This document shows, in pieces, positions 35,640 to 45,798 of a stretch of DNA of 64,000 bases. The first letter of the stretch is position 1. Each line of letters starts with the position of its first letter. Position numbers and translations under genes: made by a program. The DNA comes from Rubrolithibacter danxiaensis (GTDB taxonomy: Bacteria > Bacteroidota > Bacteroidia > Sphingobacteriales > Sphingobacteriaceae), in contig NZ_JBKOPS010000013.1 of assembly GCF_047272945.1 (NCBI RefSeq), positions 1-64,000 of the forward strand, in the 5' to 3' direction. The notes under the pieces are model-generated. The model worked only from the letters and a program-made list of their open reading frames with translations. It was not told the origin of the DNA and did no database searches.

Positions 35640-38600
35640 ATGAAGAGAAATTTTAAAAGTTTGCCCTTACCGGTAAAATTAATGATTATTGGTTTTTTGC
35701 CACTTGTATTTCTGCTTTTGTTCGGAATCAAAATCCATCAGGAGAAACAGGAACGGCTTCACACACTGGAAAATTTCAGAAACCGCATTTTTGAATCCTC
35801 TGAAATAATGAAACTGATAGCAGAACTTCAAAAAGAAAGAAGATTTAGTTTCAGTTATGCTTTAAGAAAACAAAACAAAGGCAGTTTAATAAATCAAAGG
35901 ACAAAAACCGATTCTGCCCTGCTTGCCCTTGATACTTTCTCTACTCCCAGTGTCAAAAACTTTCAGTCTTACACGTTTATTGACAGCCTCGGTTCTGTAA
36001 GAAAACAAATTGACCGCGGTTCTTTAGATCCTCAGCAAATAACAAATTATTATACCAATACGATCTTTCGCCTCAATACGCTCACGCCGGTTTCGTTACA
36101 GAATATTGCAAAAAGTGACAGTATTTATAAAGAAATGCAGAGCCAGAAGCTGTTGTCTGAAATGATAACTTATTTGGGTCTTCTCCGTGCAAGCATTTAT
36201 TCAGTGTTATTTTATCAGGGAAACCAGATGAATCCCGCTGCCACCGATCAATTGAACAGTATTTATGGCATTTACAATTCTTTCTACCGGGAGTTTTCAG
36301 TAAAAGGATCAGAGCAGGCAATAAGTACTTATCAAAAAGCCCGGGAAAACAGCGACCTTAAACCTACTCTGGACTTTATTGAAAGCTACATTAAAAATGA
36401 TGGTATTGATAAAACTTATACTCCTGACGAATTCTGGGATATTTCAGGAAGCGGCGTTGCCCAGTTAGACAGGTTACTTATAACACTCACGTCAGAAGTC
36501 AATAAAAAAGTTAGTGAGCTATATGAAGCTGAGAAAATGGATATGTATAAAAATCTTGCTCTTGTAACCGGTATCATCATTCTGGTTATCATTATTGTTT
36601 TTTATACTATCCGAACTATCTCTCAGAGCTTAAGTCAATTACGATGGGCCGCAGAGAAGCTTGCAGTAGGTTCTACCGGAATAGATTTATCGATATCTTC
36701 TAACGATGTTATTGGCAGTCTTGCCGAATCGGTGCTGGTTATAGACCGCAACAACAATCAGCTTGCCAAAGCTGCAGAGGCAATAGGTCACGGAAAGATG
36801 GATGTAGAGATAGTTCCCCGTACCGAGGATGATGTTATTGGCCATGCCATTTTACAAATGAAGAAAGATCTTCAGCAATTCCGACAGGAAAATAAAGAAA
36901 AGATATGGGTTCAAACCGGAGTAGCATTAATAGTAACCAGTCTGCAGGGTGAGAAAACGCTGGACACACTATCAAAAGATTCATTAAATGCTTTGGTAAA
37001 CTACCTGGAAGTTGAAGTGGGACTATTTTTTATAAGCAACGAAGAAAAACTGCATTATTATAATGGATATGCTGTCGCAGATAAAAAATCAATCCCGACT
37101 GTAATTCCTTTCGGCGAAACACTTGTAGGACAAGCAGCAGTCAATAAAGAAATTATTTATTTAAAAGACACACCTGCTGACTTTGTAAAGATTGCAACTG
37201 CCAGCGGTTCTGCTAATCCAAATCATGTTCTGATTGTTCCGCTCGTATATAACGGAATTTTAAAGGGTGTAATAGAACTTGGTTCGTTTAAACCATTTTC
37301 GGAAGCTGCACTTCATTTGACAAAAGAGGTATCAAATAATATCGCGGTAGCTTTAAATACAGCTAAGAACAGGGCAAAACTGCAGGAATTATTTGAAGAA
37401 ACCCAGGCACAATCAGAAGAGTTGCAGGCACAGCACGGTGAATTAGAGAATATTAATACCGAACTGGAAGCGCAAACACATAAACTGCAGGCATCAGAAG
37501 AAGAATTGAAGGTGCAGCAGGAAGAATTGCTTCAGGCAAATAAGGAACTGGAAGAAAGAGCCCGGCTACTGGAAGATAAAAACCAGGTAATTGTTGAACG
37601 CAATCTGGAAATACAGAAAAAAGCAGAAGAACTGGAGCTGAGCACAAAATACAAGTCGGAGTTTTTAGCAAACATGTCACATGAACTGAGAACGCCGCTC
37701 AATTCAATCCTTCTTCTTTCACGACTAATGGGTGAAAATACCGAGAATAACCTGTCGGAAGACCAGATTGAATATGCCAAAGTAATTCAAAGTTCGGGTA
37801 ACGGACTGCTCACGCTGATAGATGAGATTCTGGACCTTTCAAAAATTGAATCAGGGAAAATGGATCTGGAATATTCTCCGGTATTTGCCGATGAATTAGT
37901 ACGAGACCTGCAAAGCATGTTTGCACCTTTGGCAAGGGAAAAAAACCTGGAACTACTTTTCAATATCAGTCCGGATGTCCCATCAATTTCAACAGACCGT
38001 TTGCGGTTAGAACAGATACTTAAAAACCTGCTTTCAAATTCACTTAAATTTACATCAAAGGGCTCTATTAAGTTTCATATCTCAGTTCCTGAAGACAAGA
38101 GCTCCTACATAGCTTTTAGTGTAAAAGACACAGGAATAGGCATAGCTAAAGAGAAACAAAAACAAATATTTGAAGCTTTCCAGCAGGCAGACGGCACCAC
38201 AAGAAGAAAGTACGGGGGCACCGGACTTGGATTGTCTATCTCAAAAGAGCTGGCGAAGCTTTTAGGAGGCGAAATAAAACTAATAAGCGAGTTAGGAAGT
38301 GGCAGCGAGTTTATAGTCACAATTCCTCAATACCCAATCCCGAATAAAAAGGAAATATCAGAAGATAAAATTGATATCAGAAAGGAGATTGATGACAAAC
38401 CAGAAGCTGCCACATCATCACCGGAAGAGCGGCCGCGTTTTATAACCTCTGTAATTCCGAATGAATTAGATGATGATAGAAATTCCATCAATCCTCAGGA
38501 TAAATACATCCTTATAGTTGAGGATGACACCTTATTTGCCAAAGCATTGCTGGAGTTTACCCGTAAAAAGGGATATAAAGGCATTGTAGCTGTTCGGGGA

Positions 38601-39683
38601 GATAGTGGAATTGAACTTGCAAAACAATATAAGCCAAAAGCCATTTTGCTCGACATTCAGCTTCCTGTAAAAGACGGTTGGGAAGTAATGGAAGAGCTGA
38701 AGGCAAGCAAAGAAACAAGGCATATTCCGGTACATATTATGTCTTCGATGGAAGTTAAGAAAGAGAGTCTGCTAAAAGGAGCAATCGATTTTATTAACAA
38801 ACCGCTGGCTGTTGAGCAGATGCAGAAGGTATTTTACAAGCTGGAGGAGGCATTAAGTAAAGGCTCACGTAAGGTGCTGATAATTGAAGAAAATCCGAAA
38901 CACGCTAAGGCGCTTGCTTACTTCCTCGAAACCTTTAAAATAAATTCAACCATAACTGAAACTATCCGGGATGGTGTTAACGCCTTGCAGAAAAAAGAAG
39001 TTGACTGTGTTATCCTGGATATGGGGATACCCGACAAAAATGCCTACGAAACCCTGGAAACGGTGAAGGAAAATCCAGGACTGGAAAATATTCCTATTAT
39101 AATCTTTACCGGTAAAAATTTATCAAAAAATGAGGAAGGAAAGTTAAAGCAATATGCGGATAGCATTGTATTGAAAACCGCTCATTCCTATCAGCGCATT
39201 TTAGACGAGGTTGGATTGTTCCTTCATGTTGTGGAAGAAAAACAAACAGATCAAACTCAAACAGCACCGTCATCCAGGTTAGGAGTATTAAGTGAAGTAT
39301 TAAAGAACAAAACTGTGCTGGTTGCTGATGATGATGTACGAAACATTTTTTCGATAACCAAAGCGCTGGAGCAGTTAAAAATGAAAGTGATTTCGGCGGT
39401 AGACGGAAAGGAAGCATTAAAAATTCTGGAAGAAAATCAGGAGGTTGATATTGTATTAATGGATATGATGATGCCCGAAATGGACGGGTATGAAACAACC
39501 GCAAAAATAAGGCAGAATTACAGGTTTAAAAACCTGCCTGTAATTGCTGTAACAGCAAAAGCTATGATAGGCGACCGTGAAAAGTGCATTCAGGCAGGTG
39601 CTTCTGATTACATTTCAAAACCAATTGATATCGATCAGCTCATCTCCCTTTTAAGAGTATGGCTTTATGACCGTACCATTTAA
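35640..39683 (+). CDS. Giant hybrid histidine kinase with three receiver domains
   Basis: A 1347-residue protein. Order: membrane helix (about 15-30), NIT-type nitrate/nitrite-like sensor (QKERRFSFSYALRKQ near 58), second helix (about 305-325), two HAMP-type segments, GAF domain (about 430-580), long coiled coil (585-670), HisKA with His681 in NMSHELRTPLN, HATPase (DTGIGI, GTGLGLSIS), then receivers with phosphoacceptors D1005, D1127 and D1275. The middle receiver has a Glu-Glu pair (IIEEN) instead of the usual acidic Asp pair, so its phosphorylation may be altered. Such proteins feed phosphorelays controlling motility or adhesion. The partner kinase and regulator are in the same operon. Confidence 0.92.
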   Translation: MKRNFKSLPLPVKLMIIGFLPLVFLLLFGIKIHQEKQERLHTLENFRNRIFESSEIMKLIAELQKERRFSFSYALRKQNKGSLINQRTKTDSALLALDTFSTPSVKNFQSYTFIDSLGSVRKQIDRGSLDPQQITNYYTNTIFRLNTLTPVSLQNIAKSDSIYKEMQSQKLLSEMITYLGLLRASIYSVLFYQGNQMNPAATDQLNSIYGIYNSFYREFSVKGSEQAISTYQKARENSDLKPTLDFIESYIKNDGIDKTYTPDEFWDISGSGVAQLDRLLITLTSEVNKKVSELYEAEKMDMYKNLALVTGIIILVIIIVFYTIRTISQSLSQLRWAAEKLAVGSTGIDLSISSNDVIGSLAESVLVIDRNNNQLAKAAEAIGHGKMDVEIVPRTEDDVIGHAILQMKKDLQQFRQENKEKIWVQTGVALIVTSLQGEKTLDTLSKDSLNALVNYLEVEVGLFFISNEEKLHYYNGYAVADKKSIPTVIPFGETLVGQAAVNKEIIYLKDTPADFVKIATASGSANPNHVLIVPLVYNGILKGVIELGSFKPFSEAALHLTKEVSNNIAVALNTAKNRAKLQELFEETQAQSEELQAQHGELENINTELEAQTHKLQASEEELKVQQEELLQANKELEERARLLEDKNQVIVERNLEIQKKAEELELSTKYKSEFLANMSHELRTPLNSILLLSRLMGENTENNLSEDQIEYAKVIQSSGNGLLTLIDEILDLSKIESGKMDLEYSPVFADELVRDLQSMFAPLAREKNLELLFNISPDVPSISTDRLRLEQILKNLLSNSLKFTSKGSIKFHISVPEDKSSYIAFSVKDTGIGIAKEKQKQIFEAFQQADGTTRRKYGGTGLGLSISKELAKLLGGEIKLISELGSGSEFIVTIPQYPIPNKKEISEDKIDIRKEIDDKPEAATSSPEERPRFITSVIPNELDDDRNSINPQDKYILIVEDDTLFAKALLEFTRKKGYKGIVAVRGDSGIELAKQYKPKAILLDIQLPVKDGWEVMEELKASKETRHIPVHIMSSMEVKKESLLKGAIDFINKPLAVEQMQKVFYKLEEALSKGSRKVLIIEENPKHAKALAYFLETFKINSTITETIRDGVNALQKKEVDCVILDMGIPDKNAYETLETVKENPGLENIPIIIFTGKNLSKNEEGKLKQYADSIVLKTAHSYQRILDEVGLFLHVVEEKQTDQTQTAPSSRLGVLSEVLKNKTVLVADDDVRNIFSITKALEQLKMKVISAVDGKEALKILEENQEVDIVLMDMMMPEMDGYETTAKIRQNYRFKNLPVIAVTAKAMIGDREKCIQAGASDYISKPIDIDQLISLLRVWLYDRTI

Positions 39684-39689
39684 AGCAAT

Positions 39690-40067
39690 ATGGATCAGAA
39701 AAAAGACAAAGTATTAATAGTAGACGATGAGTCCCGAAACATTTTTGCATTAAAAGCAGTACTAACAGCAAAAGGATTTAGCTGTATTTCAGCCACTACT
39801 GCCGAAGAAGGATTGCAGATAGCATCGAACCAGAAAGATATTGGCATTATTCTTATGGATATGATGCTGCCGCAGACGGATGGTTATGAAGCTATTTCTA
39901 TCATTCGGAAAGATCCGCAATTAAAAGAAATTCCTGTAATTGCAGTTACAGCACAGGCAATGAAAGGCGATAAAGAAAAATGTTTAAATGCAGGGGCAGA
40001 TAATTACATTTCTAAACCCATAGATGTAGACCTATTACTTAATTTATTGAAGCTTTATTTGAAGTAG
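39690..40067 (+). CDS. Single-domain response regulator
   Basis: A 125-residue CheY-like receiver without an output domain. Acidic pair D12-D13, phosphoacceptor D57 in IILMDMMLPQTDGY, conserved Thr-Ala (VTAQAM) and Lys108 in ISKPID. It most closely resembles the third receiver of the neighbouring giant kinase (39302-39675), suggesting duplication. Likely a phosphate carrier between the hybrid kinase and the CheR/CheB pair or another target. Confidence 0.93.
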   Translation: MDQKKDKVLIVDDESRNIFALKAVLTAKGFSCISATTAEEGLQIASNQKDIGIILMDMMLPQTDGYEAISIIRKDPQLKEIPVIAVTAQAMKGDKEKCLNAGADNYISKPIDVDLLLNLLKLYLK

Positions 40068-40070
40068 CAC

Positions 40071-40895
40071 GTGGAAGCAGAGATTATAAAAGATGAGGAA
40101 ATTAGAATTTTATTGAATGATTTAGTTGAAACTCACGGATATGATTTTACAGAATATTCAAAAGCTTCTTTAAAAAGGCGTATTTCCCGCCTTTTTTTAT
40201 TAGATCGTTTTCCCAGCTTTGCAGAATTCCGGTTTCGCTTGCTAAACGACAAAAATTACATCGGGCGTTTTGTTGAGCAGATTACAGTTACTGTTACTGA
40301 AATGTTCCGCGACCCGGAATTTTACAAAACCCTTCGGGAGCAGGTTATACCCGTTTTAGGAACCTATCCTTTTATAAGAATCTGGCATGCCGGATGTGCT
40401 ACCGGTGAAGAAGTATACTCTATGGCGATTTTGCTGCAGGAAGAGAATCTGCTGCATAAATCCCTTCTTTATGCAACCGATTTAAATCCGGAAGCGCTGG
40501 ACAAAGCAGCCAAAGGAATTTTTCCATTGAGTGCCATGAAACTTTATTCTGAAAATTATATTCAGGCAGGTGGTAAAAAAGAGTTTTCCAGCTATTATTC
40601 CGCTGTGTACGACAGGGTGAAATTTAACGAAAACCTGAGCAGTAAAATGATCTTCTCTACTCATAATTTAGTTTCAGACCATTCCTTTAATCAGTTTCAA
40701 CTAATTTTGTGCAGAAACGTATTGATTTATTTCGACAAGGATCTCCAGTCGAAGGTATTTACTTTATTTGATGAAAGCCTGGAGAACTTAGGATTCCTTG
40801 CCCTGGGCTCAAAAGAAACCATCCGCTTTTCTTCCATAGCTCCAAGGTTTAAAGAAGTAAACAAAAAGGAAAAAATCTGGAGAAAACAGGGATGA
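40071..40895 (+). CDS. cheR: Chemotaxis-type protein methyltransferase CheR
   Basis: A 274-residue SAM-dependent glutamate methyltransferase with a GTG start at 40071. The N-terminal helical domain (1-75) precedes the SAM-binding domain with IWHAGCATGEEVYSMAILL and LYATDLNPEALDKA, and LILCRNVLIYFDKDLQ is the family signature. CheR normally methylates chemoreceptors, but no chemoreceptor gene is in this window. The stop overlaps cheB by four bases. Confidence 0.95.
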   Translation: MEAEIIKDEEIRILLNDLVETHGYDFTEYSKASLKRRISRLFLLDRFPSFAEFRFRLLNDKNYIGRFVEQITVTVTEMFRDPEFYKTLREQVIPVLGTYPFIRIWHAGCATGEEVYSMAILLQEENLLHKSLLYATDLNPEALDKAAKGIFPLSAMKLYSENYIQAGGKKEFSSYYSAVYDRVKFNENLSSKMIFSTHNLVSDHSFNQFQLILCRNVLIYFDKDLQSKVFTLFDESLENLGFLALGSKETIRFSSIAPRFKEVNKKEKIWRKQG

Positions 40896-41455
40896 AACAA
40901 ACCAAACTGATAGCAATCGGCGGGTCGGCAGGAAGCCTGAATGTAATAATAAAACTTTTGCCCCGCCTTAAACCTGATTTTAACATCCCATTAGTTATTG
41001 TTTTGCATCGAAAAAAAGCTATAAACTCTTCGCTTGCTGCAATTTTTTCACATAAAACGCCTTTAAATGTCAAAGAAGTTGAAGATAAAGACCCGATTCT
41101 TCCGGGAAATGTCTACCTCGCTCCTGCCGATTATCATTTACTGATAGAAAAAGAAGGCACATTTTCTCTCGATGCATCTGAAAAAATACTTTTTAGCCGG
41201 CCCAGTATTGATGTTACATTTGAAACTGCCGCAGAAGCATACAGGGAATCTTTAACCTGCTTTCTTTTATCCGGGGCAAATGCCGACGGTACAAGGGGAT
41301 TGCAAAAGGTAAGGGAATATGGTGGAACCGTTGTAATTCAAAACCCGTCAACAGCAGAAATATCTTTTATGCCTAATCACGCGCTTGCCAATCTTGATAT
41401 TGATTTCGTTCTTGATTGTAATGAAATGGCGACTTTTATAAATAAACTGGATTGA
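40892..41455 (+). CDS. cheB: CheB methylesterase without a receiver domain
   Basis: A 187-residue protein equal to the catalytic domain of CheB. Catalytic residues: Ser12 in GGSAGS, His39 in IVLHRKK and Asp132 in GANADGTRG. The N-terminal receiver of standard CheB is absent, so regulation must differ. It would remove methyl groups added by CheR (or deamidate). Convergent with the small membrane protein gene, with no gap. Confidence 0.93.
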   Translation: MKQTKLIAIGGSAGSLNVIIKLLPRLKPDFNIPLVIVLHRKKAINSSLAAIFSHKTPLNVKEVEDKDPILPGNVYLAPADYHLLIEKEGTFSLDASEKILFSRPSIDVTFETAAEAYRESLTCFLLSGANADGTRGLQKVREYGGTVVIQNPSTAEISFMPNHALANLDIDFVLDCNEMATFINKLD

Positions 41456-41689
41456 TTAGAAGTCAGATTTTTTGAAATCTTCGTATCCGTATTCTTCATT
41501 CTCACCAAGCTCTTTTCCCGAGTATTTACCATATCTTAATATAGTATACACCATGTAAACTAACAGGAATGGTGATATCATAAACATAACAGCAATTACA
41601 TTTAAAAAACTGTTGCTGTAAATCAGAATAAGATATACCAGGAGGAATAAACTAACGAAGCCTATTGCAAAAGAAGCATTCCGGAACAT
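41456..41689 (-). CDS. Small membrane protein, unknown
   Basis: A 77-residue protein with two hydrophobic helices (about 8-27 and 33-53), then a charged tail ending YGYEDFKKSDF. The stop codon abuts the cheB stop from the other strand. No family recognised. Confidence 0.65.
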   Translation of the reverse strand: MFRNASFAIGFVSLFLLVYLILIYSNSFLNVIAVMFMISPFLLVYMVYTILRYGKYSGKELGENEEYGYEDFKKSDF

Positions 41690-41766
41690 GATACTATTTC
41701 TGATAAGAACTTATAGAAATAGATATTGTTCATGTTCCGGAAGGGAATATTAAAGATTTCGGTATT

Positions 41767-43341
41767 TTATTTCAGCTTTAACCGGTTTTCGATGAGCCCT
41801 TTAAAAGAATCGTCCTTACCTACATTTTTAACTTCTACCGAGGATGCGTTCATCACACGGTTACCTTTTAAAACCATGGTGGTATTGGCGCTTATCGTAT
41901 TGCCATTTTGAATTAAGGCCAATGCTTTTGATAAACATAACTCGTTCGGATCGCCAAAGTCTCTTGTCACATCGTCAACAGAAGCAACATCAGGTGTAAA
42001 ACCTGAAAAATAATCTCCCTGACCTGACGCGTTTCTTGTTTGGAAATTTGGAATGTACATTTCGTACTGGTCAATACGGATGGGGAAAAAGCCCACCGGT
42101 TTACCATAGGTATTTGATCCTATGATTTTAACGTTCAGGTGTGGCTTCAAATTATTAATAACAAGCTCACTTGCAGAAGCCGTATTTCGTGTTACTATGA
42201 AATACACATTCTTAACCGATTCAATTTTAGGAATGGTTACGTCGCTTCCGTTTACTTCCATTGTACTGCTGAACTTGTAAGTATTACCTTCTTCAGTAAA
42301 ATCAAGATCAAAATAAGTTGCAGTACGGCCCTTGTAGGTAACCGGATCGTTATTTTCATCATACAAGATCTGTTTTTTCAATATTTCAGCCTTATCTGAT
42401 GACATCAGATCATTATAGTGTTCTATGTACATTACCTTATTATTGAGGCTTGACGGGGCAATAAGATTTGTAAGATATTGTGCAGTATTTACATAACCAC
42501 CGCCGTTATAACGCAGGTCGACAACAATATTTTCAATGTTTGCATTAGCAAATTCAGAGAAAGCATCATTTAATACAGACTGGGAATTGTTCAGATTAGA
42601 AAAGCGGGCTAAAGCAACATATCCTACCTTTTTAGTACCGGCAGTAAGTATAGTTTTCTTAAAAACAGGATTGCTTTCATAGAAATCCATGTTAAGTGTT
42701 ACAGTAGAAACGGAACCATTAGGTTTTTGAACTTTCAGCACTACCCGATTCTGCTCAGGTATATTATCAAAATTATCAAGATTAATGTTTTCCTCATCTG
42801 CCTGCAATACCCGGTATCCGCGTTTTAAACCTGCCTTATAAGCAGGAGAACCTACCTCTACATATTTAATCCGAAAATCATAAGAAGAATTGTTAATCTC
42901 AATAGGTTGTATTTTAAATCCAAGGTCATCACCCGAACCTTCCAAATCAACTGCACTCAGACTTCCTGAAATATTTGTATTGACATTTAAGAAAGAATAT
43001 TTAGGATAGCCGGCATTGGCCACATACTCATAAGGTTTTCCGGTTTGGGGGTTGACGGGAATTTGTGTAATGGTATATAATTCACTGTTTAATATGCTTT
43101 CTTCGTCGCCCTGAAAAGAAGCGAATTGTCGGGGGTTAAATTCCTGATAGCCGGGTAATTGATCGTACCACAGGTAAGTTTGTTTTGCGTACAGGTAAAT
43201 AGAATCAAGAGAAAGCTCGGTTCTGGTTCCCGTTTCAGGTGAAACATTTTCTTCGGGTTTAAGCTGAGGATCTTTTTTACATGCAGCAATAAACGTAATA
43301 AGTAAAACCCAGATAAGATATTTCGTGCTATTTTTTTTCAT
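41767..43341 (-). CDS. S41-family (C-terminal processing) peptidase lipoprotein
   Basis: A 524-residue protein with a lipoprotein signal peptide (lipobox ending IAAC, Cys21), a PDZ domain at about residues 120-210 (the GDDLGFKIQ... GSPAYKAGLKRG part) and an S41 catalytic core. Serine 391 in TASASELVINN and Lys414 in SNTYGKPVG form the Ser-Lys dyad. The lipidated N-terminus places it at the inner or outer membrane facing the periplasm. Substrate unknown; such Bacteroidota proteins are often near envelope genes. Confidence 0.9.
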   Translation of the reverse strand: MKKNSTKYLIWVLLITFIAACKKDPQLKPEENVSPETGTRTELSLDSIYLYAKQTYLWYDQLPGYQEFNPRQFASFQGDEESILNSELYTITQIPVNPQTGKPYEYVANAGYPKYSFLNVNTNISGSLSAVDLEGSGDDLGFKIQPIEINNSSYDFRIKYVEVGSPAYKAGLKRGYRVLQADEENINLDNFDNIPEQNRVVLKVQKPNGSVSTVTLNMDFYESNPVFKKTILTAGTKKVGYVALARFSNLNNSQSVLNDAFSEFANANIENIVVDLRYNGGGYVNTAQYLTNLIAPSSLNNKVMYIEHYNDLMSSDKAEILKKQILYDENNDPVTYKGRTATYFDLDFTEEGNTYKFSSTMEVNGSDVTIPKIESVKNVYFIVTRNTASASELVINNLKPHLNVKIIGSNTYGKPVGFFPIRIDQYEMYIPNFQTRNASGQGDYFSGFTPDVASVDDVTRDFGDPNELCLSKALALIQNGNTISANTTMVLKGNRVMNASSVEVKNVGKDDSFKGLIENRLKLK

Positions 43342-43493
43342 CCCTTCTTTTGTTGCTTTATTAAGATTCTCTTAACGCATATTGGTTTAATAAGATTTCA
43401 TTAAAAAAGCCATTTTACATTTTAATGATTATAAAAGAAACGGAAATGGGAACGAAATAGTTTTTCAAATAACAGATCCTGCCTTATTTATTC

Positions 43494-44435
43494 TTATTTA
43501 GCAATTAAAACATATCCGCTTCTTCTAACAGTACTATTAAAATTAATGATGTAGTAGTAAGTGCCATCAGGTAAAGGTTTTCCGTTGTTGGTGCCATCCC
43601 AAGAGTTGAAATAACCTTTACTTGAAAACACTGGAGAACCATACCTGTTAAAGATTTCAATACTGCAGTCAGGAAAATTAGTATTAAGGCTTGTAATTCT
43701 CCATGTATCATTTATGCCATCCCCATTTGGAGTAAAAGCTGAAGGAATTAGTATATCTTCTGGAGCAATATACCCTTCAGGAGTAAAAGAAATATCATCA
43801 ATTACGAAATCATTGCCGAAATTTAGAGGATCCGCCGAATCTTTTATAAAAAATTCTGTTTGCCCCGAGCCATTGGTATCAAAAGAGAAAGATATTTCCT
43901 CCCAGGTTGCACTAGGTTTTAATTCCAGCTTTCTTGCCGCACTTCCCAATATTGCTCCATCACTTGTTTTCACTGTAAACATAAGATCCGGCTCTTCTCC
44001 AACAGCATCTTTTTTTAAACTCATCACATATATTTTAAACTTATATGTTGTATTGGGACATAAATTAAAAGCTTGTTTATAAAAGTACTCATATTTCGGA
44101 TCTGGAGAATTCACTAATAACATATATCCATTTTTGTCACCAGAAGTATGATCCTCGGTAATTGTATACCAGGGTTGTGGTTTTCCTGGTTGTACGAAAC
44201 AATTGCCTGAAAAATAACTCAAAATAGAATAACGTGCATTGGTAGGACAATCAAGTTCACCAGCTGGATATTCTACCCACCAAGGAACATTGCTATTTTT
44301 GGGACCAAATTGAGAACTTCCCCTCCCAAAATCCTCTTTAACCGTTATACAACTTTGAGAAAAACCTAAAAAACAGAAGTAAAAAATAAAAATACAGCAA
44401 AGAAAAAACTTCTTTATACAATTGTAACCGGGCAT
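43494..44435 (-). CDS. Secreted protein with T9SS type B sorting domain
   Basis: A 313-residue protein with a signal peptide (MPGYNCIKKFFLCCIFIFYF, cleavage near residue 30). A jelly-roll carbohydrate-binding-like region follows (about 40-220). The C-terminal 85 residues are the CHU_C/gliding-motility type B sorting domain: IPSAFTPNGDGINDTWRI, then IEIFNRYGSPVFSS, and DGTYYYIINF. This marks export through the type IX system and attachment to the surface. The passenger's function is unknown. Confidence 0.88.
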   Translation of the reverse strand: MPGYNCIKKFFLCCIFIFYFCFLGFSQSCITVKEDFGRGSSQFGPKNSNVPWWVEYPAGELDCPTNARYSILSYFSGNCFVQPGKPQPWYTITEDHTSGDKNGYMLLVNSPDPKYEYFYKQAFNLCPNTTYKFKIYVMSLKKDAVGEEPDLMFTVKTSDGAILGSAARKLELKPSATWEEISFSFDTNGSGQTEFFIKDSADPLNFGNDFVIDDISFTPEGYIAPEDILIPSAFTPNGDGINDTWRITSLNTNFPDCSIEIFNRYGSPVFSSKGYFNSWDGTNNGKPLPDGTYYYIINFNSTVRRSGYVLIAK

Positions 44436-44633
44436 TAATTTTAATAATTATAGAGCGTATGTTGTAAGTTTAAACAGCAATCTTAACTTATACGAAAGTT
44501 TATAAAAGAAGTTCGTTTTCATTCTAAAATTTTCGGGAAGATTTTTATATAAAACTACTCAGTTCATACATCCCTCATATCAGATTTATTTTCTAATATT
44601 GGCCTTTCCGTATTATTGCGCTAAGCCACTTTC

Positions 44634-45797
44634 ATGAAATCAGATATAGCTTTTCAAAGTACCGCTCATAGATCAATATTATTACACAGGATAGCAGTTG
44701 CAAGTCTTTTTTTCATTCAGGGATTAGGATTTGCCAGCTGGGCCTCACGCATTCCTACAATTCAGCAGAAGCTGCATTTGTCTGAAGCAGAGCTTGGGGG
44801 AGTTTTATTTGCATTGCCTGTGGGTTTAATGATTTCCCTACCTTTTTCGGGAATCCTAATTGTAAAACAGGGCAGTAAACGGGTAGTATTGTTTTCCGCA
44901 GTTTTATATGCTGTAATTCTGTTGAGTATCGGTTTATCGTTTAACACACTTCACTTAATCGCATCCTTATTTTTATTTGGGATTACAGGGAATATGATAA
45001 ACATTGCAGTAAATACGCAGGCTGTTGGTGTAGAAGATTTGTACAAAAAATCTATTATGGCTTCCTTTCACGGGTTATGGAGTTTGGGCGGATTTACCGG
45101 TGCAGCCATTGGCGCTTTTATGATTGGCTTAGGCATTAATCCTTTTTATCATTTTATTCTAATTCTCATCATTACAATTGCAGTTGTCGCAGTCAGCTCG
45201 GGCTATGTTCTGAAAAAAGATATAAATACAAAAACTGACCAGCCTATCTTTGCCCTTCCCGAGAAATCACTTATTAAACTGGGAGTTATTGCTTTCTGCT
45301 CAATGATTTGCGAAGGAACTATGTTTGATTGGAGCGGCATTTATTTTAAAAATATTGTAATGGCCGAAAAAGCCTGGGTAGGTGCGGGATATACCGCTTT
45401 TATGAGCACGATGGTAATGGGACGTTTTATTGCCGACCGTTTTACCAGCCGCTACGGGTTAAAAACAACGCTGCAGGCGAGTGGTGCATTAACCGCCACA
45501 GGACTAATCGTATCAGTACTCTTTCCAAGTTTATATACTGCAATCCTCGGCTTTTTATTGGTAGGCTTTGGTGTATCTTCTGTTGTGCCTTTAGTTTACA
45601 GTGCGGCCGGAAAATCACAGGTATTATCCCCGGGGGTTGCCCTGGCTGCCGTTTCTACCATTGGTTTTCTTGGTTTCATGATAGGTCCGCCGCTAATAGG
45701 AATGGTTGCTGCAGCCTCCAGTCTCAAATTTTCTTTTACAATAATTGCTGTAATGGGCTTATCCATAGCCCTTGTTGCAACAAAAGCAAAAGTATAA
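44634..45797 (+). CDS. MFS transporter
   Basis: A 387-residue protein with twelve predicted membrane helices. The first loop has GFASWASRIPTIQQKLHLSE, seen in the YbjJ-type and FucP-like MFS families, and GTMFDWSGIYFK lies in helix 7. The TMVMGRFIADRFTSRYG segment is the second-half MFS loop motif. Substrate unknown, perhaps a sugar or drug. Convergent with the flavin oxidoreductase (1-base gap). Confidence 0.85.
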   Translation: MKSDIAFQSTAHRSILLHRIAVASLFFIQGLGFASWASRIPTIQQKLHLSEAELGGVLFALPVGLMISLPFSGILIVKQGSKRVVLFSAVLYAVILLSIGLSFNTLHLIASLFLFGITGNMINIAVNTQAVGVEDLYKKSIMASFHGLWSLGGFTGAAIGAFMIGLGINPFYHFILILIITIAVVAVSSGYVLKKDINTKTDQPIFALPEKSLIKLGVIAFCSMICEGTMFDWSGIYFKNIVMAEKAWVGAGYTAFMSTMVMGRFIADRFTSRYGLKTTLQASGALTATGLIVSVLFPSLYTAILGFLLVGFGVSSVVPLVYSAAGKSQVLSPGVALAAVSTIGFLGFMIGPPLIGMVAAASSLKFSFTIIAVMGLSIALVATKAKV

Positions 45798-45798
45798 G

